Shown: positions 1-9,429 of the stretch, one piece after another
How positions within the stretch are numbered: position 1 is the stretch's first letter
Layout of the letters: each line of letters starts with the position of its first letter
NCBI GenBank assembly: GCA_963770375.1
Contig: CAVYPM010000016.1
Coordinates: forward strand, 62,001-126,000
DNA: 64,000 nt
From: DASVBE01 sp963770375
GTDB lineage: Bacteria > Actinomycetota > Actinomycetes > Streptosporangiales > Streptosporangiaceae
Reading direction: 5' to 3'
Notes under the pieces: generated by a model
What the model was told of the DNA's origin: nothing
The model's database searches: none
Seen by the model: the letters and a program-made list of their open reading frames with translations, nothing else
Program-made: the position numbers and the translations under genes

Positions 1-72
1 GTGCGCGCCCAGAACCCGGTCCCGATCAGCCCGAATCGCATAACCAGGGATTCTTGCAGCCCGGCGGGCCGG

Positions 73-889
73 TCAGGAGGCGGGCCGGGCTTCCAGCCGG
101 ACCAGCAGGCCGAGATGGTCGGACAGGTAGGCGGGCGGCTGGCCGGGCCAGGACTGCTCCGCGGCGAAGGCCAGGGTGCTTTCTGCTACGGCCAGGCGGT
201 CCCGGCCGGGGCGGTACAGCAGGTGGTCGATGCACCAGGGGAGCGCGTCCTGGCCGGGTCCGGAACGTGGCCGGCGCCTGCCCGGCGAACGCGTCTTCCA
301 GCCCGCTGCGGGCCGCGAACCCGGCGAACAGGTCGCTGTCCTTGGCCACGTTGAAGTCGCCGGTGACCACTACCGGCCCGGTGTGGCGTTCGCCTTCCGC
401 GGTGGCCTGCGCGGTCACCGCGGCGAGCTGGGCCTGGTGGACGGCCGCGTACCGGTTGCCGGGCGACCAGTCGCCGTCCCGGTTCGGGCTGAGGTGCAGG
501 TTGATGACCGTGCCCGCGTCGCCGGCCAGGTCGGTGACCAGGAGGCCCTTGCGGCGCTCGGCGTTGAGCAGGCGGCGCAGCCGGTCCGGCTGGCCGCTGG
601 GGCCGGGGGCGGGCAGCGGGCGGAACGTGGTCCGGGCGGCCGGGTCCCGGGTGAAGGTGACCAGGCCGCCGGACGGGCGGGCCGCGCCGGGCACGTGCCC
701 GGGATACGGCAGCGACGGCAGCGCCGCGGCCAGCGCGCGGAGCACCGGGTACGTGTGGACCTCCTGCACGCACAGCACGTCGAGGTCCAGCTGGCCGGCC
801 AGCTCGCCGATCCGGGCCGCCCGGACGGTGGCCGGCGGCCTGGACAGCGGCACCCCGTGAATGTTCAGCGAGGCGATGGCCAGCCTCAC
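73..889 (-). pseudogene. Endonuclease/exonuclease/phosphatase family protein, frameshifted
   Basis: This resembles the endonuclease/exonuclease/phosphatase (DNase I-like) fold, whose members cleave phosphodiesters or phosphomonoesters with a divalent metal. The N-terminal SLNIHG, the VQEVHTY glutamate motif and the TGDFNVAKDSD motif are all visible in the frame that begins at 889. At about position 270 the frame breaks. The next frame then reads DALPWCIDHLLYRPGRDRL and finally LSDHLGLLVRLEARPAS with a stop at 73-75, supplying the C-terminal Ser-Asp-His motif of the family. A one-base indel therefore splits an otherwise complete protein of about 270 residues. No signal peptide is evident. The stop-start region overlaps the downstream end of the VOC gene at 886-889, so the two are probably cotranscribed. 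Confidence 0.75.
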
Positions 890-1329
890 GATCCCGCGGC
901 CGCCGGTTCATCGAGGGTCACGCCGGGCGGGACCATGGTGGTGATGCAGAACGGGTGCCCGGCCGGGTCGAGCAGCACGCGGAACCGGGGGCCGGGCTGG
1001 AATGCGGCTTCCCTGGCCCCGGCCGCGACCGCCCGGGCGACCGCCCCGTCGAGGCCCGTGCTGTCCAGGCCGGAACCGCCGGTCAGGTCCAGGTGCACCA
1101 GCGGCGAGCCGGGCCACTCCGGCGGCTGGTAGCCCTCGACCCGCTGCGGGACCAGCACACCGCCGCCGGGCACCCTGATCCCGGTGCTGCGCGGTGACGA
1201 CCAGAGGGTCTCGCCGCCCAGCAGCGCCAGGTAGAACCGGGCCAGCTCGCCCGGGTCGGCGCAATCCAGGGACACGGCGACCATCCGCAGCGGCGGGGCC
1301 GGCGGCTCAGCCGGGGAAGCATCAGTCAT
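886..1329 (-). CDS. VOC (glyoxalase/dioxygenase-fold) family protein
   Basis: A 147-residue protein of the vicinal oxygen chelate superfamily. The segment MVAVSLDCADPGELARFY near the N-terminus and the closing FRVLLDPAGHPFCITT strand are characteristic of the actinobacterial Glyoxalase_6-type members. Substrate is unknown; such proteins range from lyases to antibiotic-binding proteins. The ATG at 1329 is chosen over the upstream in-frame ATG at 1395 because a GGAG element lies just before it and homologous sequence starts soon after. It lies upstream of the endonuclease/phosphatase gene and overlaps it by four bases, suggesting translational coupling. Confidence 0.75.
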   Translation of the reverse strand: MTDASPAEPPAPPLRMVAVSLDCADPGELARFYLALLGGETLWSSPRSTGIRVPGGGVLVPQRVEGYQPPEWPGSPLVHLDLTGGSGLDSTGLDGAVARAVAAGAREAAFQPGPRFRVLLDPAGHPFCITTMVPPGVTLDEPAAAGS

Positions 1330-1411
1330 GCTCCGCAGTCTGCCGCAGCGGCCCGGCGCGGCGGTCTGCCGGGCGCCCGGCGGGCGCCGGTCCATGGCCT
1401 AGCCTGGTCTG

Positions 1412-1762
1412 ATGACCAGCCTGGAGCGGGCCAGGGCGTTCGCGCTGTCGCTGCCGGAGGCCACCGAGGAGCCGCACCACGACATGTCGTCGTTCCGGGT
1501 GCGCGGCAAGATCTTCGCCACCGTCCCGCCGGACGGCGGGCACCTGCACGTGTTCCTGGACGAGCCGGAGGCGGCCGCGTGGGTGTCCGAGCACCCGGAC
1601 GGCTACGAGCTGCTGCGCTGGGGCAAGCGGGTTTCCGGGCTCAGGGTCACGCTCGGCCAGGCCCCGGACGACCAGGTCAGGGAGCTTCTGGAGGAATCCT
1701 GGCACCGGCGCGCGCCAAAGCAGCTGGCCGCCGAGCGGGACCGGACCCGGCCTGGGGACTAG
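1412..1762 (+). CDS. MmcQ/YjbR family protein
   Basis: A 116-residue protein of the MmcQ/YjbR-like fold. It starts with the helix TSLERARAFALSLPEATEE, continues with SFRVRGKIFATVPPDGGHLHVFL, and ends with the helical LEESWHRRAPKQL segment, all typical of this small family. The fold is related to DNA-binding CyaY-like domains, but no biochemical role is established, so it is called by family only. It is transcribed divergently from the VOC gene, with 82 bases between the starts. It overlaps the 3-prime end of the convergent membrane-protein gene by four bases. Confidence 0.8.
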   Translation: MTSLERARAFALSLPEATEEPHHDMSSFRVRGKIFATVPPDGGHLHVFLDEPEAAAWVSEHPDGYELLRWGKRVSGLRVTLGQAPDDQVRELLEESWHRRAPKQLAAERDRTRPGD

Positions 1763-2451
1763 GGCAGGCTGTCCGGCTGGACCTTGACCGGCACGGCCGC
1801 GAGCAGGTCGGCCGGCGGCGGCGCGGGCTGGCCGTCCCCGTCCGGCTGGGCGGGCGGCCGGGCGCGGGCCACGTGCCAGGCATGCGGCACGACCGCCACA
1901 ACGACCAGCACGATGATCGTGATCAGCGCGTACCTGGACACCAGGTTGGCCGCCCTGACGCCGTCGTCGCCCAGGATGTAGCCGAGCGACGCCAGCAGCG
2001 ACGCCCAGGCGGCGGTGCCGATCACATCGCAGACCACGAACCAGACCAGCGGCAGCCCGACCCAGCCGGCGACTGCGTACACCAGCGGGCTGGGCACCGG
2101 CAGGAACGCGGCCAGCAGCACGGCCACCCCGGCCCACCGCGGGCTGACACGCTCGGCCCGCCGCGCGAACCTGCCTGCGCGGCGGCTCCGCCCGGCGAAC
2201 AGCTGGACGATCCGGTGGCCCCACATGTGGCCGGCCCACCAGAAGAACAGGTCGAACTTCATCATCCCCAGCAGCGCCGCCAGCACGACGAAGCCGAGCT
2301 CGACCGAGCTCCGCACGGAGGCGAACGCGCCCGCCGCCACGGTGGAGGTGTTGGACCCGGCCAGCACCTCGAGCAGCAGCGGATGGGTGGAGATCAGCCG
2401 GGGCGTGAGCGGGATCATGGCCAGCCCGTAGAACCCGCTGAGCATGATCAC
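1759..2451 (-). CDS. DedA/VTT-domain membrane protein, N-terminus uncertain
   Basis: An integral membrane protein of about 230 residues with roughly five hydrophobic segments. The motif ERVSPRWAGVAVLLAAFLPVPS and the following YAVAGWVGLPL match the VTT/DedA (SNARE-associated) domain, whose members are lipid scramblases or flippases. The only start in this frame is GTG 2451, which would fall inside the first membrane helix (DVICLTVIMLSGFYG). The frame is open upstream to 2740 without another start. A proline-rich reading frame beginning at ATG 2681 and preceded by an AGGTGAGG element may be the true N-terminus, joined by a frameshift near 2520-2560. The C-terminal tail is Pro/Ala-rich and cytosolic. 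Confidence 0.65.
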   Translation of the reverse strand: MIMLSGFYGLAMIPLTPRLISTHPLLLEVLAGSNTSTVAAGAFASVRSSVELGFVVLAALLGMMKFDLFFWWAGHMWGHRIVQLFAGRSRRAGRFARRAERVSPRWAGVAVLLAAFLPVPSPLVYAVAGWVGLPLVWFVVCDVIGTAAWASLLASLGYILGDDGVRAANLVSRYALITIIVLVVVAVVPHAWHVARARPPAQPDGDGQPAPPPADLLAAVPVKVQPDSLP

Positions 2452-2831
2452 GGTCAGGCAGATGACGTCGCGCTTCCGGGCCTTGCCCGACCAGGGCCGC
2501 CAGTCCGGGATCTGCGGCTCGGCGGCCCGGGCCGCCGCCGCGGCGGTCCCTGACTCCCCCGGCTGCCCGGGCTGCCCGGCTGCTCCGGCGGCACGGGAAG
2601 CCCTGGGTGGCCGGCTTCGTCCGGCCGCGGGCCAGCCGCAGGTGGGCCCCCTGCTGTCCCGGCTGGATCCGCTGCCGTCATCCTCACCTGCCGCTGCGCC
2701 GTGCGCTTCCCCCGATGGGCTTCTTCCGACTGATCGTACCTAGCCCGCCCGCTACCCTGCGCGGATCGCCCTAACCAGGCCCGGAGGACCCCAAACCGGG
2801 CGCTGCCGGGCACGCCGCGCCGGGCAGCGCG

Positions 2832-4025
2832 CTACCGGCCGATCAGGTCCGCGGCCTGATGCGCGGCGGCCAGCGCGTCCGGGTTGCCGGTCCGGCCGAA
2901 CACGTCCAGCGCGGTGTCGGCGAACTTGACCACGTGCGCGTCCCCGTGCTCGACGGCCCGGGCGAAGGTGCTGGCGGCCTGGTCCGCGCCCGCCGGCGCG
3001 GGCGGCGGCTCGCCGTCGCCGGGGGCCCGCGGTGCCCGCGGCGCGGCTCCGGCCGGCGCGTAGATCGCGGTCAGCGCGCTGCTCGCGGCCCACGCCGCGG
3101 TCAGGCTGGGCGCCCACAGCTCGGAGTCGAGCACCGGCAGGACCCGGAGCACCGCGTTGGGCGCGGTTGCCGCGTGCACCAGCATCACCGGGTTCCCGTG
3201 CCCGTAGCGCAGGTAGCTGAGCGTGGCCGCGTCGACCAGCGCGGTCAGCGTGGCGCGGGTCTCCTCCGGCGTGCCTGGCGTGCGCAGCCCGGCCAGCGCG
3301 TCCGGCCAGCCGTCCAGCTCGGGCAGGCGGGCCAGCCGGTCCCGGATCCCGCCGGTCTGGCCGGCGAGCCGCGGCACCGTGGCCATCCGCGGCACCGCAG
3401 CCAGCTTCCCGCTGAGGTCGGTGAGGCCTGCAGGGTCTGTGAGGTCAGCGGCGGCCGGGTCCCGGGGCTGAGCCTGGAACCGGGTGCGGCTCTGCGCCGC
3501 CGCCTCCGCGGCGCCCTGGTGCCCGGCGGGAAGGGTCTGCCAGCGGGCCGCCCAGTAGGCCAGGCCGTGCGCCAGCTCGGTCAGGTGCGGCTCGTCCTCG
3601 CCGTCGGCCAGCAGCGCGCGGACCGCGTGGCCGGTCCTGATCACGCCGTGCGTGGCGGCGGCCACCACGCCCGGCAGCAGCCGCGGCCACCAGGTGCCGA
3701 GCACCTCGCGCCAGGGCTGCCCGGACAGCCCGGCCCGGAAGTAGCCGGTCCAGTCGGCGATCCGCCGCGGGTCGCCGAGCGCGTCCCGCCAGCCGTTGCC
3801 AATCGGCCCCAGGCCGCGCGGGAACTCCTCCAGCCGGGTGATGTAGCCGTCCAGCCAGGGCCCGAGCTCCGCGGCGTGCCCGTGCCGGACGATCGCCTCG
3901 GCGCCCATCGGCCCGTGGTTGGACAGCCAGCCGTCGATCTCCGGCCCAGTCGCGTGCAGCCGCTGGTAGGCCTCGTCCAGCTGGCCGGTCCCGGCTGCGG
4001 CCGGCCCGGTCGGTATCTGCGTCAT
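2832..4025 (-). CDS. Questin oxidase family protein (DUF4243)
   Basis: About 397 residues matching the questin oxidase-like (DUF4243) family. The N-terminal SNHGPMGAEAIV motif, the RRIADWTGYFRAGLSGQPW segment, the RLLPGVVAAATHGVIRTGHA motif and the late HVVKFADTALD helix are all recognisable. Fungal members perform Baeyer-Villiger type ring opening of anthraquinones; bacterial members are uncharacterised, so a redox role is only inferred. ATG 4025 is preferred to the TTG at 4046. The gene stands alone; a GC-rich palindrome lies between it and the upstream operon end. Confidence 0.7.
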   Translation of the reverse strand: MTQIPTGPAAAGTGQLDEAYQRLHATGPEIDGWLSNHGPMGAEAIVRHGHAAELGPWLDGYITRLEEFPRGLGPIGNGWRDALGDPRRIADWTGYFRAGLSGQPWREVLGTWWPRLLPGVVAAATHGVIRTGHAVRALLADGEDEPHLTELAHGLAYWAARWQTLPAGHQGAAEAAAQSRTRFQAQPRDPAAADLTDPAGLTDLSGKLAAVPRMATVPRLAGQTGGIRDRLARLPELDGWPDALAGLRTPGTPEETRATLTALVDAATLSYLRYGHGNPVMLVHAATAPNAVLRVLPVLDSELWAPSLTAAWAASSALTAIYAPAGAAPRAPRAPGDGEPPPAPAGADQAASTFARAVEHGDAHVVKFADTALDVFGRTGNPDALAAAHQAADLIGR

Positions 4026-4066
4026 CACCTCATGCTGGTCCCTCAACCCGGCTTGAAGTCAAGGGA

Positions 4067-4084
4067 GCCGGCGGCGCCGCCGGC
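4067..4084. terminator. Perfect 18-bp GC palindrome, likely terminator of the transporter operon
   Basis: The run GCCGGCGGC/GCCGCCGGC is a perfect palindrome located 44 bases after the last gene of the minus-strand MMPL operon and just upstream of the questin-oxidase-like gene. A second imperfect GGGCCC-containing dyad follows at about 4088-4115. Position and symmetry fit an intrinsic terminator without a clear T-tract, common in high-GC actinomycetes. Confidence 0.45.
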
Positions 4085-4127
4085 GGGCCGGGCCCCTGGG
4101 GTCAGGGCCCGCCCCGCCGGGGCGAGG

Positions 4128-4382
4128 TCACCGGCGCATCATCATCCCGGCGCCGTCCGGCACCACGATGCTGCTCGCCTGGATGGCCCGCAGGCCGGAA
4201 CCGAGCCGGCTCCGCGCCTGGCGCAGCAGCATCAGCGAGTCGGTCGCCGGCGTGCGGTCGGCGGACCGGTCAGGGTCCGCTCCGTGCTCCTCGATAAGGT
4301 GCGCCTGCAGCGCCGCGGCGATCTCGTCCGCGGCCTTGAGCGCCTGGCAGATGGCCTGGTCCCGGGCGGTGTCATCAACCAT
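4128..4382 (-). CDS. Small helical hypothetical protein
   Basis: An 84-residue protein with no recognised domain. It looks all-helical: an acidic amphipathic first half (residues 1-35), a polar linker rich in Asp/Arg, and a second helix ending MMMRR. No signal peptide or membrane segment is visible. It begins 28 bases after the MMPL gene stops and is in the same direction, so it is probably the last gene of that operon. The coding pattern supports a real gene; the function is unknown. Confidence 0.55.
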   Translation of the reverse strand: MVDDTARDQAICQALKAADEIAAALQAHLIEEHGADPDRSADRTPATDSLMLLRQARSRLGSGLRAIQASSIVVPDGAGMMMRR

Positions 4383-4410
4383 GACTGATCTATTCCCCGG
4401 ACCGGGCCGG

Positions 4411-6678
4411 TCATCCCGCCGGCCTCGCGGGCACCTTCCCCAGCAGCCCCGCCGCGTCCGCCGGAAGCGCCGGCCCGGCAGGCTTTCCTGGCCGCCAGAC
4501 CCGCTCGCCCAGCAGGGCCAGGGCGGCCGGAAGCAGCACGCCGCGGACCACGGTGGCGTCGATCAGCACCGAGGCGGCCAGGCCGACGCCGAGCATCTGC
4601 AGCGGGATCAGCGACAGGCTGGCCAGGACGGAGAACACCGCCACCATGATCGCGGCCGCGCTGGTGACCACCCCGGCGCTGCTGGCGATGCCGCTGACCA
4701 GCGCGTCCTTCATGGACGCGCCGCCGCGCCGGTGCTCGCGGACCCGGCTCAGGATGAACACGTGGTAGTCCATGCTGAGCCCGAACAGGAACACGAACAG
4801 GAACAGCGGGACCCACGGCACGATCGCGCCGTAGCTGGTGAACCCGATCAGCCCCTCGAAATGCCCGTCCTGGAAGATCCACGTGATCAGCCCGAAGCCG
4901 GCGAAGGCCGACAGCAGGTTGAGCCCGACCGAGATCAGCGCAACCCCCGCGGACCGGAACGCGACCAGCAGCAGCACGAACGCCAGCACCGCGGCCACCC
5001 CCAGCACCAGCGGCATCCTGGCCCGCAGCACGGACCGGTCGTCGGCATTGGCGGCGGGCTCCCCGGCCACCGAATACCGCACCCCGTCGACCCGCCCCAG
5101 CGTGGCTGGCAGGGCATCGTCGCGCAGCACGGAAAGTGCTTCATGGGTTACGGAATTATCCTCGTTGCCCGCCAGCGGAACGTCGATCACCAGCCCGCGG
5201 CCGTCCGCTACCGCGGACGCGGTGACCGGCAGGCGCAGCGGCCCGGTATCGGTCGCCTTCGCGCGCAGCGCGGCGACCGCTCGGGCCACCTCGGGCCGTC
5301 CCAGGTCCCGCCCGGTGACCACGACCTGCGCGGGCGCGGGACGGCCGGGGAACGCCGCGGCGATCTGGTTCGCGGTGCCGGCCACCGGCAGGCTGCTGGG
5401 GAAACCGTTGTTGGGCGGGTTGCCGATGCGCATGCCGAGCGCGGGCGCGGCCAGCGCGAGCAGGCCGATCCCGGCCACCGCGGCCCACACCGCCGGGCGG
5501 CGGACCACCCGGCGGACCACCGCGGCCCACAGCCGGGACGGCTTAGCAGCGGTACGCCGCTTGCCCAGCCACGGGATCCGGGCCCGGTCGGCCCACGGGC
5601 CGAGCCAGGACAGCAGCGCGGGCAGCGCGGTCAGCGAGCCAAGAACGGCCACGCCGACGACCACGATGGTGCCGACCGCGATGCCGCTGAACACGTCGTA
5701 CCCGCTGAGGAACAGCCCGGCCAGCGCGGTCATCACGGTCAGCCCGGAGACCACGATGGCCCGGCCCGAGGTGCGCGCGGCGATCCGCAGCGCCTCCGCG
5801 GTGCTCGCCCCGCGGGCCCGTTCCTCCCGTTCCCGGCGCAGGTAGAACAGCGAGTAATCGATGCCGACGGCCATGCCGATGATGAGCACGACCTCGGACG
5901 TGCTCCCCCCGACCGGCAGCCAGTGACTGGGGATGGCCAGCAGCGAGATCGCGGTCATCACCGCGGTCGCAGCCAGCAGCAGCGGGATGCCCGCCGCGAT
6001 CAGCGCCCCGAACACGCCGAGGAGCAGGACCAGGGTGATCGGCACCGAGGTCACCTCGGCCTTGCGGAAGTCCTGGCTGATCAGCTTGTTGGCGGCCCGG
6101 TCCTCAGTGGCGTCCCCGGCCTCGGCGATCCGCAGCCCGGGGTGCGCGGCCTGGACCCGTTCGACCGCCCGCATCGCGGGGACCACGGCCTGGTCCACGT
6201 TGGACTGGTTGCCGGGGACGGTGAAGGTGACCAGCGCGCTGCGGCCGTCGGCGGAGACCAGCCCGGCACCCCCGGCCCGGCCCGGGCCGCTGATGTGGGC
6301 CGCCGCGTGCGGCAGCGCGGCCAGCGCGGTGGTGACCTCGGCGGTGGCCCGGCGCAGGGCCGGGTCGGTGCGGTAGGTGCCGGGCTGGCCCGGCCGCTCC
6401 GCGATCAGCACACGCTCGGTGGCGGGCTGGGTGACGCCCAGCCGGTCCAGGGTCCGCTCGGCCTGGCCGGACTGGCCCGCGTCGTAGGAGGGCAGGTCCC
6501 TGGTGCCGAGCTGCTGGCCGCCGATGAACGCGGCGGCGGTCAGGGCCAGCCAGCCGAGGACGGCGGTCTTCCGGTGCCGGGCGCTCCACCCGGCGATCCG
6601 CTCGGTGTAGGGAGCCCGCGGCGGCGGGGCAGGCGGCGAGCCTGTTTCTGGCGTGGCTGAACTCAACGTCTGGCGCAT
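4411..6678 (-). CDS. MMPL family (RND-like) membrane transporter
   Basis: A 755-residue transporter of the MMPL family, relatives of mycobacterial lipid exporters and of RND pumps. It has the family layout: one helix after the N-terminus (HRKTAVLGWLALTAAAF), a large extracytoplasmic loop, a five-helix bundle containing GMAVGIDYSLFYLRREREER, a second loop, and a second bundle containing GLSMDYHVFILSRVREHRR. The paired GxxxDY motifs carry the proton-relay Asp residues. Likely substrate is a lipid or hydrophobic drug. The first 13 residues closely resemble the N-terminus of the ABC ATPase of the same operon. The gene lies 147 bases downstream of the FtsX permease. Confidence 0.92.
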   Translation of the reverse strand: MRQTLSSATPETGSPPAPPPRAPYTERIAGWSARHRKTAVLGWLALTAAAFIGGQQLGTRDLPSYDAGQSGQAERTLDRLGVTQPATERVLIAERPGQPGTYRTDPALRRATAEVTTALAALPHAAAHISGPGRAGGAGLVSADGRSALVTFTVPGNQSNVDQAVVPAMRAVERVQAAHPGLRIAEAGDATEDRAANKLISQDFRKAEVTSVPITLVLLLGVFGALIAAGIPLLLAATAVMTAISLLAIPSHWLPVGGSTSEVVLIIGMAVGIDYSLFYLRREREERARGASTAEALRIAARTSGRAIVVSGLTVMTALAGLFLSGYDVFSGIAVGTIVVVGVAVLGSLTALPALLSWLGPWADRARIPWLGKRRTAAKPSRLWAAVVRRVVRRPAVWAAVAGIGLLALAAPALGMRIGNPPNNGFPSSLPVAGTANQIAAAFPGRPAPAQVVVTGRDLGRPEVARAVAALRAKATDTGPLRLPVTASAVADGRGLVIDVPLAGNEDNSVTHEALSVLRDDALPATLGRVDGVRYSVAGEPAANADDRSVLRARMPLVLGVAAVLAFVLLLVAFRSAGVALISVGLNLLSAFAGFGLITWIFQDGHFEGLIGFTSYGAIVPWVPLFLFVFLFGLSMDYHVFILSRVREHRRGGASMKDALVSGIASSAGVVTSAAAIMVAVFSVLASLSLIPLQMLGVGLAASVLIDATVVRGVLLPAALALLGERVWRPGKPAGPALPADAAGLLGKVPARPAG

Positions 6679-6825
6679 GGCGGTTTCCTTCGTGAACGGC
6701 AGCGCTGCGGCTGCGGGATGCGGTGTCTGCGGATGCGGCGGGCCTGGCGGCCAGGGCCGGGCTCAGCCGGCCGGTCAGTCAGCGGCGGTCAAGGGTCAGT
6801 GCGGCGAAAGTCAGTGCGGCAAAGG

Positions 6826-9429
6826 TCAGGCGGCCAGGCCGGCCGCGGCGGCGGGGCGCTCGCGCAGCGCGAGCGCAGCCGGGATGAGGGTGGCGGTCAG
6901 TGCGATCAGCAGGCAGGCCCCGGCTACCCCGCCGGCCGCGGCCCAGGGCAGGTCCAGCGGGACCGCCGGGGTCCAGCCAGCCAGGCCCGCCCGGACGCCC
7001 ACCGCGGTCACCGCGATGACCAGGCCGGCCAGCAGCACGGCCGCGGTGGTGGTCAGCGTGGCCTCGGCGGCCAGCATGCGGAGCACCTGGCCCCGGGTGG
7101 CGCCGGACAGCCGCAGCACGGCCAGTTCGGTGCGCCGGTCGCCGATCGTCATCACCAGCGTGTTGGCGATGCCGACCGCGGTGTACAGCAGGGCCAGGCC
7201 GAGCAGGATGAGCATGGCCATCCGGCTGACCCGGTCGTTCTCGCTCTGGCCCGCGGCCAGGTAGCGCGCGGTGGGCGTGATTGCGGCCCCGGCGGCCTGC
7301 GCCGCGGCGCGCACCCCGGCCAGGCGGGCGCCCGGGTCCAGCCGCAGGTACACGGCGCTGGCCAGCGGGGTGCCGGTGTGCGCCGCGTGCAGCGCCCAGG
7401 GCAGCAGCACGGTCTGGGACAGGTCGAGCTGGCTGGCGTACACCGCGACGACCCGGAGCCGGACCGGCGCGGAGTCGCCCAGCCACAGCTGCGCGGTCTG
7501 GCCGACCCGCCACCGCCCGGCCGGCACCGCGACCGTGCCGGTGCCGGTCAGGTCGGCCAGGCTGCCCGCCACCACCGGCAGCCTCAGCACCCGGGCGGCC
7601 TGCGGCCCGGGCACGTACTCGCCGGTCCACTCGTCCGGCTCGCCGCCGGCCGGCACGTAGACCGGCTCCACCGCGGCCGGGACCGCGGCGGCCACCCCGG
7701 GCGCGGCGGCCAGCCGGGCCACCGCCGGGCCGGCCAGTCCCGTGCTAGCAAGCCCCGGGCCGGACCGCGCGGTGGCCACGTACGGCGCGGTGACGCGGGT
7801 CGCCGCGGCCCGGTGCGTGGCCGTGCTGAACGTGCCGAACCCGGCCGTCATCGCCCCGGCGAACGCCACCGTCAGCAGGACCGGGGCGAGCACCGCCGCG
7901 GTCCGGCGGCGGCTGCCGGCCGCGGCGGACCGGGCCAGCCGCCAGGCCGCGCCCCGGGACCCGGCCAGCGGCAGCGCAGCCGCGAGGCCGGCCAGCGGGC
8001 GGATCAGCACGGGCAGCAGCAGCGCGGCGCCCAGGATCAGCAGCAGCACGATCGGCAGGACCAGCGCCGCGCCGTCGGCCGAGTGCATCCCGCCCAGCAC
8101 GGCGAACAGGACCGCGGCGCCGGCCAGCGCGGCGGGCCCGGCCGCCCAGCGGAACGCGGTCATCACCCGCCGGTCCCGGCCGGCCTCGCGCAGCGCCTCC
8201 GCCGGGCGGGTCCGGCCCGCCCGGCGGGCCGCGGCCAGCGCGCCGCCCAGCGCGATCAGCAGCCCGGCGCCGAACGCGGCGGCCAGCGGCCAGAAGATGA
8301 CGTGAATGGTCAGCCCGGCGGGCGCGAACCCCTCGCGGGCCAGCAGCGCGGCGAACGGCCCGGCGATCACCGGCCCGAGCGCGGTGCCCGCGGCCGCCCC
8401 GGCCGCGCCGGTGATCAGCGCCTCGCCGAGCACCAGCCGGCGGACCTGCCGTGGCGTGGCCCCGGTGGTGCGCAGCAGGCCGAGCTCGCGGCGGCGGGCC
8501 GCGACCGCGTAGCCGAACGTGCCGGCCAGCACGATCATCGACACGAAGCCGGCCACCCCGGCGGCCGAGCCGAGCAGCGCGGACGCCACCGCGACCAGGT
8601 CCCCGTCGGGGTCGGGCTCGGCCAGCGCGCGCCGGTCCCCGGTCAGCACCTGGACCGGCAGGCCGCGGGCGTCAGACCGGACGCGGCGGGCCAGCGGGGC
8701 GGCGTCCTGCCCGGCCCGCGGGGTCAGCGCGACCGCGCTGATCCGGTTCCCGGCCAGCTGCCTGGCCACCGCACCGGTGGCGTAGAACGCGGGCGGGGCG
8801 GGCGTGGCCAGCACACCGCTGACCGTGAACCGGCGCGGGCCGGCCGCGGTCTGCACGGTGACCGGCTGGCCCGGGGCGTACCGGGCCGGGGCGGTCAGCA
8901 CGAGCTGGCCGGGGCCGTCCGGCGGGCCGCCCGCCACCCAGCGGTACGGGTGCAGCCCGGCCGCGGCCCACGGGTGGATGGCCTGCCCGGGCGCGCCCGC
9001 GGCCTGGCCGTACCCGGCGTAGTCGGTGATCGCTGCCGCGCCGGACGCGGTGCTGACCAGCGAGGCCAGCCGGGCGGCCAGCGCAGCGGGCACGGCGCGG
9101 GCCGCCGGGGTGCGCTCGGTCTCGGTTTCCCGGTCGTCCCCCGTTCCGGTGGTGACCGAGACCGTGTCGTCGCCGGCCACCACCACCGCGGCCCGGGTGA
9201 ACCAGCGCGGCTCCAGCCGGGTGCCGCTGACCGCGCTGACGATCGTGAGCGTCATCGCGCCGAGCAGCCCGACGCTGAGCGCCAGCGCCACGAAGCTGCC
9301 GGCCAGGCTGAGCGGGCGGTCCAGCGCGGACCGCCAGGCCAGGCCCTTCACCGGACCGCTCCGGTGGGACAGGCCCGAGTCCGCGGCCGGCCCGTCCCTG
9401 CGCCGGCCAGTCGCCCGCCGGCTGTTCAT
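6826..9429 (-). CDS. FtsX-like ABC transporter permease
   Basis: An 867-residue permease with two FtsX/MacB-type modules. The first has a transmembrane helix (LAGSFVALALSVGLLGAM) followed by a large periplasmic-side domain and a three-helix block. The block around LGLLRTTGATPRQVRRLVLGEAL is the cytosolic coupling segment; a second copy, LAVLRLSGATRGQVLRMLAAE, lies near the C-terminus. Such permeases work mechanically with a partner ATPase, exporting lipopeptides or acting in envelope maintenance. The ATG at 9429 forms an ATGA overlap with the expected stop of the upstream ATPase, so this start is preferred over 9447. It is the permease partner of the ATPase at 9426-10286. Confidence 0.9.
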   Translation of the reverse strand: MNSRRATGRRRDGPAADSGLSHRSGPVKGLAWRSALDRPLSLAGSFVALALSVGLLGAMTLTIVSAVSGTRLEPRWFTRAAVVVAGDDTVSVTTGTGDDRETETERTPAARAVPAALAARLASLVSTASGAAAITDYAGYGQAAGAPGQAIHPWAAAGLHPYRWVAGGPPDGPGQLVLTAPARYAPGQPVTVQTAAGPRRFTVSGVLATPAPPAFYATGAVARQLAGNRISAVALTPRAGQDAAPLARRVRSDARGLPVQVLTGDRRALAEPDPDGDLVAVASALLGSAAGVAGFVSMIVLAGTFGYAVAARRRELGLLRTTGATPRQVRRLVLGEALITGAAGAAAGTALGPVIAGPFAALLAREGFAPAGLTIHVIFWPLAAAFGAGLLIALGGALAAARRAGRTRPAEALREAGRDRRVMTAFRWAAGPAALAGAAVLFAVLGGMHSADGAALVLPIVLLLILGAALLLPVLIRPLAGLAAALPLAGSRGAAWRLARSAAAGSRRRTAAVLAPVLLTVAFAGAMTAGFGTFSTATHRAAATRVTAPYVATARSGPGLASTGLAGPAVARLAAAPGVAAAVPAAVEPVYVPAGGEPDEWTGEYVPGPQAARVLRLPVVAGSLADLTGTGTVAVPAGRWRVGQTAQLWLGDSAPVRLRVVAVYASQLDLSQTVLLPWALHAAHTGTPLASAVYLRLDPGARLAGVRAAAQAAGAAITPTARYLAAGQSENDRVSRMAMLILLGLALLYTAVGIANTLVMTIGDRRTELAVLRLSGATRGQVLRMLAAEATLTTTAAVLLAGLVIAVTAVGVRAGLAGWTPAVPLDLPWAAAGGVAGACLLIALTATLIPAALALRERPAAAAGLAA

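Noticed and set aside
54..1132. Long plus-strand frames over the endonuclease and VOC genes
   Set aside because: Arg/Gly/Ala-rich translations opposite conserved genes; typical shadow frames of high-GC DNA.
6796..6840. Short imperfect direct repeats (gtcagtgcggc) after the permease gene
   Set aside because: Two short copies in a 30-base stretch; no context for an attachment site or array, so not called as a feature.
8672..9425. C-terminal extension of the ABC ATPase into the permease gene
   Set aside because: It is read out of frame through the permease coding region and shows no domain; a missed stop due to an indel explains it.
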